Shown: in pieces, positions 25,728 through 39,247 of the stretch
How positions within the stretch are numbered: position 1 is the first letter of the stretch
Layout of the letters: the number at the start of each line of letters is the position of its first letter
Assembly (NCBI RefSeq): GCF_902807005.1
Contig: NZ_LR777658.1
Span: 1,116,001-1,180,000 of the forward strand
Length of the DNA: 64,000 nt
Source of the DNA: Chlamydiifrater phoenicopteri
GTDB lineage: Bacteria > Chlamydiota > Chlamydiia > Chlamydiales > Chlamydiaceae
Direction: 5' to 3'
Program-made: the position numbers and the translations under genes
Notes under the pieces: generated by a model
The model's input: only the letters and a program-made list of their open reading frames with translations
Databases searched by the model: none
What the model was told of the DNA's origin: nothing

Positions 25728-27086
25728 TTATGCATAAATGCTTACGGAGCCGTTCAAATGGATGCGAACAAAAATTGTGTCTGAAAAAACATTCAGTCCA
25801 CCAAAGGTGCTAGCAGTTTCAACAAAATCAAGAACAGTTCCTTTAGGAAGTAATTGCTTTTGAAGCATCTCCTTTTCTGTTTTCAATCCTTTTGCTAACA
25901 ATGAAAGTGTGGCGGAGAACACCTGTCTAAGACGAGGCTCAACACCAACTATGGTGCTAGGAGTTATTGCTGCAAGCCCAGTGGTCAAGGCCGGAAGACC
26001 TCTAATATCGCGCTCCAAATACTCTCCACTACTGGAGTAGAAAGCCGAAATTATATGTCCTAACTCTTCAGAAGAGAGATTTTGAAAACTCCAGAGAAGA
26101 GCTGCGGCTTCATTTGGAGAAGAAATATTCATCAGAGAAGCCAGGCGTACAAGAGTCATGTCCGCTTTGGTTTGTCCTTCAAAACCAAGCTTATTGGCGC
26201 GGAAGCTCAAATAACGAGAAAAGGCTTCTTCCAAGGTGGAGTTTTGTTGGAGGTAAGCTGAAAAGACTTGTAAGTTTTGATAAAATTCCTCTCGAGGGAT
26301 CCCAGCTCCGAAGGCATCCAAATTGTAGAGGCATGCATCTAAGAGGACCACTGGGTACTTAGTTCTGCTCAATTGGAGTAGCTTTTTTGACGGAGATTTA
26401 GTCAAAGACAGAAGATCGCCGTAATTATCTAGTTTTCTTAGGGAGAGGAAAGCATCTTTTTGCTCTTGAGATAAACGGCTGTAAGAGGGACTCAGCTCTG
26501 GAAAAGCTTTTAAAACGAGCATAGCCTTGTCGTAGAAAAGAGCCGGATCATTTTCTGTAAAATAGGGCTGGAATAATTGTCTTGCTTTACGCGAGTATCC
26601 AATGTTCTTAAGAACCAAAGATGTTTCTAGAATTTTAACCGAATTATCAAAAGCCTTGGGAGAATTTAGATATTTGACCAGTTGCTTATGCAGAGATTGG
26701 AATAATTTGAATGATGGTAAAGCTTCGGTTGGTTTTATCAGTCGAGTTAAGGTGACGTATGACAGACGAGAACCATTCAAAAGAAGGTGCAAATAAATAA
26801 GAGATCGGATGGTATCATCAAAACCCGGAGACTCTCTTTCAAACAAAACTTCTGAAGGATGTTGAGAGTTCTCCTCAAAACTAGAGCGTTGGGAGGACAA
26901 ATTTGCAGGCACGTCCGCAAGCCAAAGAAGCTCAGGATATTGTCGAAGCTTTTGCTCGATCCAGAGTTCAGATCCAATCTTTGTTACAGCTTTTTTTGGA
27001 GCAGGGTAAGAGGTGCTAGGAATAGAAAAGGAAGGGAGAGGGACGGTTACTAGTGCCAGGGAAAGACCGCAAAGAAATCTGAACAT
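25728..27086 (-). CDS. Conserved secreted hypothetical protein, CT733-like
   Basis: 452 residues with an N-terminal signal peptide (MFRFLCGLSLALVTVPLPSF) and no further membrane segment, so probably periplasmic or exported. The mature part is mostly helical with leucine-rich stretches and no recognised domain. The start ATG is preceded by GAGG at about twelve bases. It is divergent from the lipoprotein gene and sits directly upstream of serS in the leftward direction. Order identifies it with C. trachomatis CT733. Confidence 0.8.
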   Translation of the reverse strand: MFRFLCGLSLALVTVPLPSFSIPSTSYPAPKKAVTKIGSELWIEQKLRQYPELLWLADVPANLSSQRSSFEENSQHPSEVLFERESPGFDDTIRSLIYLHLLLNGSRLSYVTLTRLIKPTEALPSFKLFQSLHKQLVKYLNSPKAFDNSVKILETSLVLKNIGYSRKARQLFQPYFTENDPALFYDKAMLVLKAFPELSPSYSRLSQEQKDAFLSLRKLDNYGDLLSLTKSPSKKLLQLSRTKYPVVLLDACLYNLDAFGAGIPREEFYQNLQVFSAYLQQNSTLEEAFSRYLSFRANKLGFEGQTKADMTLVRLASLMNISSPNEAAALLWSFQNLSSEELGHIISAFYSSSGEYLERDIRGLPALTTGLAAITPSTIVGVEPRLRQVFSATLSLLAKGLKTEKEMLQKQLLPKGTVLDFVETASTFGGLNVFSDTIFVRIHLNGSVSIYA

Positions 27087-27277
27087 ATCAAAAGAGCCTC
27101 TTTTAAATCGACCGACTCCCTAGTTTTAAGCAGAGCCAAATTTAGGGGAGCTATCCTTCATAACAAAATGGCCAATATCAAATCAACTCGAGAAAAACAA
27201 GTAATCTTTTGCGTATAAAAATATTTTTATTTTCTCGCTAATTGACTAGTCGAACGATTTTTTTTTCGGAAAGTTGG

Positions 27278-27283
27278 TATAAT
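27278..27283 (+). promoter_or_regulatory. Perfect -10 hexamer before the CT734-like lipoprotein gene
   Basis: TATAAT lies 28 bases before the ATG at 27312. No good -35 hexamer stands at 16-18 bases; a TTGACT at 27242 is too far. It may be an activator-dependent promoter. Confidence 0.3.
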
Positions 27284-27311
27284 TTTTCGAAATTTGTTAG
27301 AAAATGGTCTT

Positions 27312-27953
27312 ATGAAAAGCAGTCTAAATGCCAGCTTATTGTTTATTCTTTGTTCTAGCGCCTTGTTGCTTGCCGGATGTGTGAAATCTGATAAGATAGG
27401 AGGTTCCACGAAAACCTCTTCTTCTGGTACAATAGAGCGCGTCGAAGGTAAGCCTTTGTCCAAAAAATTTGGGATGACAAGGCTTCTTTCTAGATCTCGA
27501 AGAAAGAAAAAGGGGAAACATACCTTGACTGGTAAGTTTAAGGATTACTCGGCTAGTGTTTCTGAGCAGGATAAACGCGACATGAAGTTTGTCGTGTCCT
27601 CTGCTGCCGAAAAATCCACAGTGTCCCTAGCCCTGTCTCAAGGGAAAATTTTAGAAGCTTTGGATAGGATTCAAGAAATACATCCTCTGACTCTTCTAGA
27701 AACTCTGGCTTCTGACCCCTCCCTAGTCGAAGGACTCGAAAAAATGAGAGGACGAGATTGGGTTTGGAATCTCTTCACGGAAAAATTAGGGGAAGCGTTT
27801 TCTATGGCCGCTTCTCAAGGGCTGCTTTCTTCTAGCAACATAGAATCCTTTTCAACAACCCTAGGGTTGGACACCAAGGTTGTCTCCGATCTTGTTCAAG
27901 GGGAGAACTGGTCAGGTCTTCTAGACGCTGCAATGACAGCTCAGAAAGCTTAA
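27312..27953 (+). CDS. Predicted lipoprotein, CT734-like
   Basis: 213 residues from the ATG at 27312 (a TTG 18 bases upstream is in frame). The signal peptide ends in a clear lipobox LLLAGC, so the protein should be lipid-modified and membrane-anchored. A basic, low-complexity segment follows (SRSRRKKKGKHT), then a helical C-terminal part with no recognised domain. The lipobox cysteine and the position between a CT733-like gene and an AGCS transporter identify it with C. trachomatis CT734. Confidence 0.85.
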   Translation: MKSSLNASLLFILCSSALLLAGCVKSDKIGGSTKTSSSGTIERVEGKPLSKKFGMTRLLSRSRRKKKGKHTLTGKFKDYSASVSEQDKRDMKFVVSSAAEKSTVSLALSQGKILEALDRIQEIHPLTLLETLASDPSLVEGLEKMRGRDWVWNLFTEKLGEAFSMAASQGLLSSSNIESFSTTLGLDTKVVSDLVQGENWSGLLDAAMTAQKA

Positions 27954-28009
27954 AAGATTCTCCCCAAGCCACACATAAATATAAAGTAAGTCAATTCAAG
28001 AGAAAAGCA

Positions 28010-29368
28010 ATGTACTTTTTAGATGCTCTTAACGAGATAATTTCTTCTTATATCATATTTCCCTTAATTCTATTCTTAGGGGGAGCGCTAACCATAGGAT
28101 TTCGCGGGGTTCAGTTCACTAGAGCCTTTCAAGGATTCCGGTTTATGCTTAACCAGGAAATGGAGAAAACTGGGGGCACAGGAAATGTTTCTCGTTATGA
28201 AGTCATAGCTACAATTTTAGCAGGAAATTTTGGAACGGGAAATATTGTTGGAATGGCGATGGCTCTTAGTTGTGGAGGTCCCGGAGCTATTGTCTGGATT
28301 TGGGTCGCCGGTATGCTCGGTTCCGCTTTGCAGTTTTTTGGATCTTATATAGGAATAAGATATCGATACCTAAACTCCCAAGGAGAGTTTTTGGGTGGGC
28401 CTATTGGCTGTTTGGTAAAAGGGCTTCAAAGCAAAATGTTTGCGGCTCTTTTCTGCTTTTTTATGATAATTACGGCTTTTTCTGCTGGTAATATTGTTCA
28501 AGTGAGCTCCGTAGTATCGTTGTGTTCTAAAGGGTCTCCTCTAACAGCTCTTGTTGTCGGGCTGTTAATTATGCTTTTGGTAATCCCGGTCTTGGCCGGA
28601 GGAAATACTAGGGTGATGCGTTTTTCAGCTAAAATAATTCCCTTTGTGGCTGGATTTTACTTCTTCTCCTGCTTATTGGTGATTGGGATTCATGCGGGCA
28701 GAATTGTTCCGGCTTTAAAGGAAATTTTTACTTCAGCTTTGGGAGTTAAGGCTGTTGCTGGAGGATTCGGGGGATATTCTTTATCAAGGGTTCTAGCTAC
28801 AGGTGTTAGCAGAGCCGTTATGGCTACAGATTGCGGAAGTGGAATGGTTTCAGTTTTGCAGTCTAACTCTAGATCTCGTAATCCTGTTATCGATGGTCTT
28901 GTTACCCTAGTCCCTCCAGTTATTGTTTTGATTGTTTGCTCGATAACAACATTAACTTTGATTGTTTCTGGAGCTTATGCTTCAGGGGAAACAGGAGCTT
29001 TTATGGTCGTTAAAGCTTTTTCTGACTCCCTAGGATCTCTCGGAGTAGCAATCGTTACTTTAGCTATGGCTTTGTTCGGATTTACGACACTATTAACCTG
29101 GTTTGTTTGTGCTGAAAAAGGATTGTCTTATTTTTCTTCCAGTCAGACTCTTAATTTTCTGTTGAAAATACTGTTTATTGGTCTCATTCCTCTAGGTGGA
29201 CTTATGGATGCTCGGTTTGTTTGGGTTTTAGGTGATATAGGCTTTACAGGAATGGTGTTTTTCAATTGTTTGTCAGTTATTGGACTGCTTGGTAACATCA
29301 TGCCTTTGAAACAGCAGCTGGAAGACCTTTCCAAGGCTGCTACTGCAGTTATGGATGAGGGTTCTTGA
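28010..29368 (+). CDS. Sodium:alanine/glycine symporter (AGCS family)
   Basis: 452 residues and about eleven hydrophobic helices, inner membrane. The family signature GNFGTGNIVGMAMAL with GGPGAIVWIWVAGMLG (residues ~65-105) is clear, as are GVSRAVMATDCGSGM and the later LFGFTTLLTW. Imports D/L-alanine or glycine with sodium, which would suit an organism using D-alanine in peptidoglycan precursors. ATG with AAGAGAAA just upstream. It corresponds to the gene labelled dagA_2 (CT735). Confidence 0.93.
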   Translation: MYFLDALNEIISSYIIFPLILFLGGALTIGFRGVQFTRAFQGFRFMLNQEMEKTGGTGNVSRYEVIATILAGNFGTGNIVGMAMALSCGGPGAIVWIWVAGMLGSALQFFGSYIGIRYRYLNSQGEFLGGPIGCLVKGLQSKMFAALFCFFMIITAFSAGNIVQVSSVVSLCSKGSPLTALVVGLLIMLLVIPVLAGGNTRVMRFSAKIIPFVAGFYFFSCLLVIGIHAGRIVPALKEIFTSALGVKAVAGGFGGYSLSRVLATGVSRAVMATDCGSGMVSVLQSNSRSRNPVIDGLVTLVPPVIVLIVCSITTLTLIVSGAYASGETGAFMVVKAFSDSLGSLGVAIVTLAMALFGFTTLLTWFVCAEKGLSYFSSSQTLNFLLKILFIGLIPLGGLMDARFVWVLGDIGFTGMVFFNCLSVIGLLGNIMPLKQQLEDLSKAATAVMDEGS

Positions 29369-29398
29369 GGTTAAGGGTGAATAGAGGAGGGAGGTATT

Positions 29399-29851
29399 AT
29401 GCAGCTTAAAGCTCTGTCGTTTCCTCACGGAGGGGATATACCATCAAAACATACTTGCCAGGGGATAGAAGTTTCTCCGGAGCTAGTTTTTTTAGACGTT
29501 CCCAAAGAAACTAAAACTTTGGCTTTGATTATGGAAGATCCTGATGTCCCAGAACATATTCGGGAAGATCGATTGTGGGTTCACTGGGTGATATATAATA
29601 TCTCTCCAGATACCAAGGGCATAAAAGAGGGAGAAGTCCTACCGGCTTGTTTTGGCGTAAATACCTCAGGAACTTTAGTATACCAAGGACCCTGTCCTCC
29701 AGACAGAAAACACCGGTATTTTTTTACTTTGTATGCTTTGGATTGTATTTTAAATCCAGAGCCTATGATGACTAGAGACAGGCTTATTTTGCTCATGGAT
29801 GGACACGTGCTGGCTAAAGCAGAATTGCTTGGGACCTATGAAAAATTTTAG
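29399..29851 (+). CDS. ybcL: YbhB/YbcL-family phosphatidylethanolamine-binding-like protein
   Basis: 150 residues. PEBP-fold motifs are visible: VPKETKTLALIMEDPDVP (residues ~32-50) with the conserved anion-pocket DPD, VHWVIYNI and GPCPPDRKHRYFFTLYALD. The molecular role of bacterial members is unknown; small-molecule or phospholipid binding is proposed. No signal peptide. A strong GGAGGT precedes the ATG. Its stop overlaps the convergent SET gene by four bases. Confidence 0.93.
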   Translation: MQLKALSFPHGGDIPSKHTCQGIEVSPELVFLDVPKETKTLALIMEDPDVPEHIREDRLWVHWVIYNISPDTKGIKEGEVLPACFGVNTSGTLVYQGPCPPDRKHRYFFTLYALDCILNPEPMMTRDRLILLMDGHVLAKAELLGTYEKF

Positions 29852-30510
29852 AGTTCTCTGGGTACGAATTCTATCCGCTTTTTTCTGTGTTTCCAGTACA
29901 AAGGGCCGTAGTGATAGCAGATTTCTTCTCCCGCTTTTATCGGTTTAATGGACCGAATAATAACGTGAAAGAGCCCATCGTGGAAGACGCCTATGGCTTC
30001 TGCGTTTGGGTTGTCGCTATGATTGATAAATCGGGTAAAGTTGCCGTGGTTTCCACTGTCAATAGTAAAATATTTTATCGTAAATAACGGTAAAGGATAA
30101 CGAAAACAATAGTCGTTTTCATCCATCCAGACAGCTTTCCGCCTCCTTAGTATGCCTGTGTACTCTCCAATGTAACTCCAGGCGGGGATGTTTTTTGAAG
30201 CAAAGACCCCGTACCCTATGTAGGAATCAATCCATGAAATCACAAACGAGTTAAAGGACGGAAACTCTAGCTCTTTTTTATGAAATTTTCCTAGCCATTT
30301 TGAAGATAAGGAAACTAGATGCTTTCGTTCCGCTTTTTTACAAAGCTGCCTCACAGCTGATTCTACTTTCCAGTCAGAGAAAGTCAGTTCGGAAAGAAAT
30401 TGGAAATTTAGAAGTTCCGCGGCGCGACCCACTGGATAGGAAGATCCGTTGTCAGGTCCTCCACCGAAAGAAACATTAATGAAATCAAGGTCTGTTGCTC
30501 TAGAGAACAT
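29848..30510 (-). CDS. nue: SET-domain lysine methyltransferase, NUE-like
   Basis: 220 residues. The first ~90 are family-specific; the SET domain begins at GYGVFASKNIP and contains YIGEYTG, the AdoMet and active-site motif FTRFINHSDNPN and GEEICYHYG (the GEELxxDYG box). The C. trachomatis homologue (NUE, CT737) is reported to be secreted by type III and to methylate histones of the host and itself. The post-SET cysteines of eukaryotic enzymes are absent. It is preceded by the YycJ-like gene in the same direction and overlaps ybcL at its 3' end by four bases. Confidence 0.92.
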   Translation of the reverse strand: MFSRATDLDFINVSFGGGPDNGSSYPVGRAAELLNFQFLSELTFSDWKVESAVRQLCKKAERKHLVSLSSKWLGKFHKKELEFPSFNSFVISWIDSYIGYGVFASKNIPAWSYIGEYTGILRRRKAVWMDENDYCFRYPLPLFTIKYFTIDSGNHGNFTRFINHSDNPNAEAIGVFHDGLFHVIIRSIKPIKAGEEICYHYGPLYWKHRKKRIEFVPREL

Positions 30511-30538
30511 TTAATAAAGGATTGGTTTTCTATGGCCA

Positions 30539-31339
30539 TTATAGAGCTGAGATTAATTTTGTCGATTTTTCAAAGAATAATGGTTCAGAAAGTTTATCTT
30601 GGTAGGCAATTTTTGGAATTACCTTCGTTGTCTTGGATAGGTAAAAACAGACTTTATCAAAAGCTATTTGCTCAGTATTTGTTTCGGCCGACAGATGAGC
30701 TAGGTATAATTCTTTTAACTTGGGCGATGTTATGTGAGAAAGCAATTTACCACATTCATCATTGGAGAGGTGGCCCAATCTACTCAATACTCTGTTTTTG
30801 TATACAGAAGGTCGGGAAGATCGAAGTACCAAGTCTGGTTCATGGTTGGCTTCCACCACCAGATAGTCGCAATCCATAAGGTCTGTTATGAGCAGGGATG
30901 TAACAAATCCAGTATCGGTGCAGAAACCTAAGCGTTCATTTTGATAAGAAAAGACAAAACCTACCGGGTCTACGGCATCATGACAGACGCTGAAAGATCG
31001 GATGGTTAAATCTTGAAACTTAAAAGTATCCCCAGTGGAAAATATTTTGAATTGAGGGTGAAATTCCAGAGAACGACACAGAGCTTTTGCTGTTTCTAAA
31101 TTAGCTATTATCGGTGTGCCGAACGTCTTTGCAAAACTTTTTATTCCAGAAGTATGGTCTATGTGTTCATGTGTTACCAAGATTGCATGAATATCTTCTG
31201 GGTGTACACCTAGCTCTGATAGCTTGGGAAGTACGGAATTTTTGCTGATTCCAAGGTCTATCAAAATTTTACAGTCGGCAGTCCCTAGGAAAAAACTGTT
31301 TCCTTTAGAACCTGAAGCTAGGGGGCAAAAACCTATCAT
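30539..31339 (-). CDS. Metallo-beta-lactamase-fold hydrolase, YycJ/WalJ-like
   Basis: 266 residues. The zinc-binding motif THEHIDHTSG (about residues 55-64), a second histidine in VCHDAVDP and the aspartate in GFCTDTGFV give a complete two-metal site. Members of this branch are proposed nucleases acting at DNA ends or in cell-wall regulation; substrate here is unknown. It starts with an ATGA overlap on the ftsK stop, so the two are co-translated, and the SET gene follows 28 bases after its stop. Confidence 0.9.
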   Translation of the reverse strand: MIGFCPLASGSKGNSFFLGTADCKILIDLGISKNSVLPKLSELGVHPEDIHAILVTHEHIDHTSGIKSFAKTFGTPIIANLETAKALCRSLEFHPQFKIFSTGDTFKFQDLTIRSFSVCHDAVDPVGFVFSYQNERLGFCTDTGFVTSLLITDLMDCDYLVVEANHEPDLVLRSSRPSVYKNRVLSRLGHLSNDECGKLLSHITSPKLKELYLAHLSAETNTEQIAFDKVCFYLSKTTKVIPKIAYQDKLSEPLFFEKSTKLISAL

Positions 31340-33801
31340 TGTAAGTGCTCTGGGGGATGTAATCGTGATAAAATTTTTCTAGGCTTAGCCCCCTCTGAAG
31401 GGCCTATAACTCCGGCTTCTTCTAATTGGTCCATCAAGCTAGCTGCTCTGGCATAGCCAACTTTTAATTTTCTCTGTAAGAAAGTTGTAGAGGCGTTACC
31501 TGTTTGTAAAATTAAATCTTTTGCTTGTTGAAGAAGGGGGTCTTTTTCAGAAAAATTTACGTCACAACTAAGATCAGAAATATCAAAAGAGGGAACGACA
31601 TAATTTGTGGGAAATTTTTTGCAGAGATCTTGTATGACTCTGTTGATATCATCATCACGAATATAGGCGCCTTGAGCCCGAATGGTCCCAAAGCTTGAGG
31701 GGGAAAGGAACAACATGTCTCCATTTCCCATTAGAATTTCTGCTCCAGGCTCGTCTATGACTATTTGACTATTGATTCTGCTGGAAACTTTGAAAGAGAT
31801 TCTTGAGGGGAAGTTAGCCTTGATTAATCCAGTAATGACTTCTCTAGAAGGTCTCTGGGTAGCTAGGATAAGATGTATGCCAACAGCTCGGGCCATTTGG
31901 GCTAGCCTAACAATAGGTGTTTCAACATCTTGGGATGATGATAGAAGTAGATCAGCTAATTCATCAATTATTCCAACAATAAAAGGCATTTTTGACGGAA
32001 TCTCTAAGTCCAAAGATCCTTCTATTTCTTCATCTACGGTACGAGAGTTGAAAGATTGAATGTTTCTTAGCCCGAGGCGTCTAAGAATTTCGTAGCGCTG
32101 CTCCATTTCTTTGACAAGCCATATTAATGCAGAGTGCGCATCTTTAGCTTCTGTTACGACGGGAGACAGCATGTGGGGTAATTCAGAATATCCTGTAAGT
32201 TCCACTTTTTTAGGATCAACAATGACTAGTTTGATGTCCGATGGGTGCGTTGTCATAATAATGGACATGACGATAGCATTGATGCAGACAGACTTTCCTG
32301 AACCGGTCGTTCCAGCAATGATTAAATGAGGCATTGTCGCTAGATCTGCCCAGAGATTTTCTCCATTTGCCTTCTTCCCAAGCAAAAGGGGAATTTGAAG
32401 CCTGGTTGAGGACTTCCTGTAATCTTCTAGTAAATCTCGAAAACTAACTTCTTGAGGATAGGGGTTGGGTATTTCTATTCCTACAGCGGCTTTTCCAGGA
32501 ATGGGAGCTATGATCCGAATGCTAGAAGCTTGTAAATTGAGAGCGATATCATTTTCTAAAGCTTTAATTTTTTGAACTTTTACACCCGTTTGAGGCAGGA
32601 CTTCAAAAGAGGCCAGAGTTGGTCCAGAGCAGATATTTCCAAGAGAAACTTCTATGCCAAAGCTGGACAGAGTATCGTGCAATACTTGGGCCTTGTTTTT
32701 CAATTCTTCTTTTAAAGAGAGATTAGAGTTAGAAGTTTTTTTGCTGAGCAGGTGGCAGTCCGGAAGAAATTCCTCTGGGTGACGTAAAGGGGTGGTTTTT
32801 TGAGCGGTTATTTTGGGTTGAGGGGTGAGTGGCAGAGGAGTGATTTTAGAAGAATCGGATGGAAAAGGGGTTTTGGGGAAGCTTTTTGTTAGGTCGTGTT
32901 TTTTATTTTCTAGAGAAGATTTTCTGGCTGGCGAACTTTGAATAAAACTGTTTAAAGATCTTTCTTGTGGATGAGGTGTAATTAGAAGTAGAGGATCTTT
33001 TGGCTTACTGGATGTAGGGAGGGGAGTGCAAGGGGGGGGCGAGGATTCTGATGAAGGAAGGATAGTTGGAATCAGTGGGTTGCCGATTTGCTTAGAGGTA
33101 ATTTTTATAGAAGGTTTTGGTAGATACTTCCTTTTGTCTAAAAGGTTTGACATAACTTTTTTGAGAAAAGAGAGCAGGGAGTAAAGGCGTTTTTTTACAG
33201 AGCTTCCCAGGTTTTTTTTTTTGGCAAAAGCCAGGCCATTACTCAGGTAAAGGATTGCTCCAACTAGAGAAGTTGAAAAAAGTACGGCAGTTCCTACTCT
33301 GCCGATTAGGTGCTTTACGCAGATAGATTGTCCTGTATAGGCAATGTAGAACGGGATTCCTCCTAGATAAGAAACGGGAGAATCTAAGCCTATAGAAAAT
33401 CGAGGTAACTTATTTTCCAAATAAGAGGGTAGTACAGCTGTGGGTGAGGCCATAGACAACAAGAAAGACAAGGATATAAGGGCTATAACTAAGGCTAGGT
33501 GTTTTTTTCTAATTAGGTGAAGGGGGGTTTTCTTAAAGTTGAGTACGGAGAGGAGAAAAAGGTATGGAGGAAAGGCTAGGGCTGCGGCTCCGAACGAGTA
33601 TGTAAGGATTGTGCTTAAGGACCATCCCAGTAATCCTATCCAATTCTGGGTGCATGGTTGATTTGGGTGAAAACTAATCAAGCTCAAACAGGAAAAACAA
33701 GACCAAAACAGATAAATAATAGCTTTAGCTAGGGGAGGGAGAGAAGGAAGAATAGAGAACTTTGGGGCTTTTTTTTCCTTAGACATTGTTCGCCTTGGCA
33801 T
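31336..33801 (-). CDS. ftsK: DNA translocase FtsK
   Basis: Septum-located translocase that moves chromosome ends to the daughter cells and activates dif recombination. 821 residues from the ATG at 33801 (AAGAG nine bases before). The reading frame runs further, to 33900, but that part lies inside tRNA-His and is not coding. Four or five N-terminal membrane helices (to about residue 195), a proline-rich linker (SSESSPPPCTPLPTSS and so on), then the motor with Walker A IAGTTGSGKSVCI (near residues 490-500), Walker B VIVDPKK, and the C-terminal gamma winged helix with ARAASLMDQLEEAGVIG for KOPS DNA. Overlaps the hydrolase gene by ATGA. Confidence 0.96.
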   Translation of the reverse strand: MPRRTMSKEKKAPKFSILPSLPPLAKAIIYLFWSCFSCLSLISFHPNQPCTQNWIGLLGWSLSTILTYSFGAAALAFPPYLFLLSVLNFKKTPLHLIRKKHLALVIALISLSFLLSMASPTAVLPSYLENKLPRFSIGLDSPVSYLGGIPFYIAYTGQSICVKHLIGRVGTAVLFSTSLVGAILYLSNGLAFAKKKNLGSSVKKRLYSLLSFLKKVMSNLLDKRKYLPKPSIKITSKQIGNPLIPTILPSSESSPPPCTPLPTSSKPKDPLLLITPHPQERSLNSFIQSSPARKSSLENKKHDLTKSFPKTPFPSDSSKITPLPLTPQPKITAQKTTPLRHPEEFLPDCHLLSKKTSNSNLSLKEELKNKAQVLHDTLSSFGIEVSLGNICSGPTLASFEVLPQTGVKVQKIKALENDIALNLQASSIRIIAPIPGKAAVGIEIPNPYPQEVSFRDLLEDYRKSSTRLQIPLLLGKKANGENLWADLATMPHLIIAGTTGSGKSVCINAIVMSIIMTTHPSDIKLVIVDPKKVELTGYSELPHMLSPVVTEAKDAHSALIWLVKEMEQRYEILRRLGLRNIQSFNSRTVDEEIEGSLDLEIPSKMPFIVGIIDELADLLLSSSQDVETPIVRLAQMARAVGIHLILATQRPSREVITGLIKANFPSRISFKVSSRINSQIVIDEPGAEILMGNGDMLFLSPSSFGTIRAQGAYIRDDDINRVIQDLCKKFPTNYVVPSFDISDLSCDVNFSEKDPLLQQAKDLILQTGNASTTFLQRKLKVGYARAASLMDQLEEAGVIGPSEGAKPRKILSRLHPPEHLQ

Positions 33802-33860
33802 AAATAACCGCTCTTGTTGAGTTATAGCAATAAAATCAAAAGAAAAAAAGCACAAAGGAG

Positions 33861-33935
<75 letters not shown>

Positions 33936-33954
33936 AAGAAGTTAAATCAAGGGC

Positions 33955-33983
33955 ATTCTAAGGTTTTCTTTTAGATAATTCAA
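33955..33983 (-). promoter_or_regulatory. Candidate promoter for tRNA-His (and ftsK)
   Basis: Minus strand TTGAAT (33983-33978) and TAGAAT (33960-33955) with a 17-base spacer; the predicted start is about 13 bases before the tRNA 5' end. Read-through could supply ftsK. Confidence 0.55.
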
Positions 33984-34206
33984 GGAAAAGAAGAGTTTTA
34001 GGAAGAAAACCATTGTTGTAGTTAGGTAAAGGTTTTTGCTAAAGGAAACATTAAAGTGGATGAAGAAACGCTAAAAAATTTTTGATAGCAAAGCGTTAAG
34101 TGGTTGAGCGGATGTTTTTTTTTGATGCTGATATGTTTTTTTCTTCCTTGCAGGGTGTTTTGGGCGGGGTTTTGGTTTTTTTTGCAAAAAAATCTCAGCA
34201 TTGTTG

Positions 34207-34236
34207 TTGCATAAATAAATGGCGTTGTTGTAATAT
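34207..34236 (+). promoter_or_regulatory. Candidate rRNA operon promoter
   Basis: TTGCAT (34207-34212), an AT-rich spacer of 18 bases and TAATAT (34231-34236). Chlamydial rRNA promoters are known to rely on an AT-rich spacer. The better-looking TTGACA at 34325 is unlikely to be the -35 because that sequence pairs with the 16S-23S spacer and must be transcribed. Confidence 0.38.
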
Positions 34237-34323
34237 CTCGATTTCTTCTTCGCTGCGATTCAAGCAGAAAGAGAAACACCTCCTCAAGAGAAGGAGTGGC
34301 GGCAGCAAGGTTGTCGTCTAAGT

Positions 34324-34372
34324 CTTGACAATGCAAATGAGATAGAATGCAGGCCAATATATAGAATGCTTG
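34324..34372 (+). other. Pre-16S processing stem, 5' arm (pairs with 36008-36051)
   Basis: The reverse complement of this leader segment matches the spacer downstream of 16S: both contain CATTCT, TCTC and TTGTCAAG in the same order, with G-U pairs at several differences. This is the usual RNase III substrate that brings together the two ends of 16S rRNA. Confidence 0.75.
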
Positions 34373-34418
34373 TGAGGATTTTTTAAAAATCCGTCGATTA
34401 ATTTGATTTATTTTTTTT

Positions 34419-35965
<1,547 letters not shown>

Positions 35966-36192
35966 AAGGACAAGGATGGTTGTTTTTAACAACCTGACTA
36001 GGTTGGGCAAGTGTTTTATATCCCTCATTCTGTCTCTTTTGCGTTGTCAAGTGTTGCTTTCTTTACATTTGAGAATATTGTGATTAAGTATGTTATGTAA
36101 ATAATGGTATCAAGTATTTTCACATATAGTAGTAGACGTTTAAGAATACAGTTTATGGTGAAAAGTTGACTTGCATGGATCAATAATTTACA
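35966..36192 (+). other. 16S-23S internal transcribed spacer without tRNA genes; 3' arm of 16S stem and 5' arm of 23S stem
   Basis: The ~227-base spacer contains no tRNA cloverleaf, unlike most bacteria. Bases 36008-36051 pair with the 16S leader. Bases 36106-36181 pair with 39176-39240 beyond 23S: the reverse complement of the latter reads GGTAT...TTTTCAC.TATA.TA.TAGACG.TTAAGAA like the former. Confidence 0.75.
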
Positions 36193-39130
<2,938 letters not shown>

Positions 39131-39175
39131 TTTTATCATAAACGAAGCCTAGTAGGCTTTGTTGTTGAGTTAAAT

Positions 39176-39240
39176 GATCAAGTGTAAGTCTCCATCATAG
39201 ACTTTCTTAAGCGTCTATTAGTATACGTGAAAACGATACC
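39176..39240 (+). other. Pre-23S processing stem, 3' arm (pairs with 36106-36181)
   Basis: Lies in the 23S-5S spacer. Complementarity to the 16S-23S spacer extends over about 65 bases with few interruptions, ending close to the mature 23S ends. A small hairpin AAGCC-TAGTA-GGCTT lies before it at 39145-39159. Confidence 0.75.
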
Positions 39241-39247
39241 AGAATTA

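Larger units (their letters stand above)
33984..34418. other. Gene-free region: divergent control region and rRNA leader
   Basis: About 435 bases with no credible coding sequence. From the left it holds T-rich DNA with a loose inverted repeat (AACGCT near 34068, AGCGTT near 34093), the candidate rRNA promoter at 34207 and the 16S leader. The leader contains the 5' arm of the pre-16S processing stem and the nonamer ATAGAATGC twice (34342 and 34361), 19 bases apart. Confidence 0.6.

Noticed and set aside
30532-30879. 115-aa rightward frame opposite the YycJ-like gene
   Set aside because: The minus-strand frame carries the complete metallo-beta-lactamase motif set; this one has no support.
34100-34321. 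73-aa rightward frame in the rRNA upstream region
   Set aside because: No ATG-type start with a Shine-Dalgarno, cysteine- and phenylalanine-rich runs typical of translated T-rich DNA, and it lies across the candidate promoter.
34325-34330. TTGACA as -35 of the rRNA promoter
   Set aside because: The segment is complementary to the 16S-23S spacer, so it must be part of the transcript; no -10 stands at 16-18 bases either.
35966-36192. tRNA genes in the 16S-23S spacer
   Set aside because: No cloverleaf or T-arm GGTTCRA motif is present; the sequence is used by the two processing stems.
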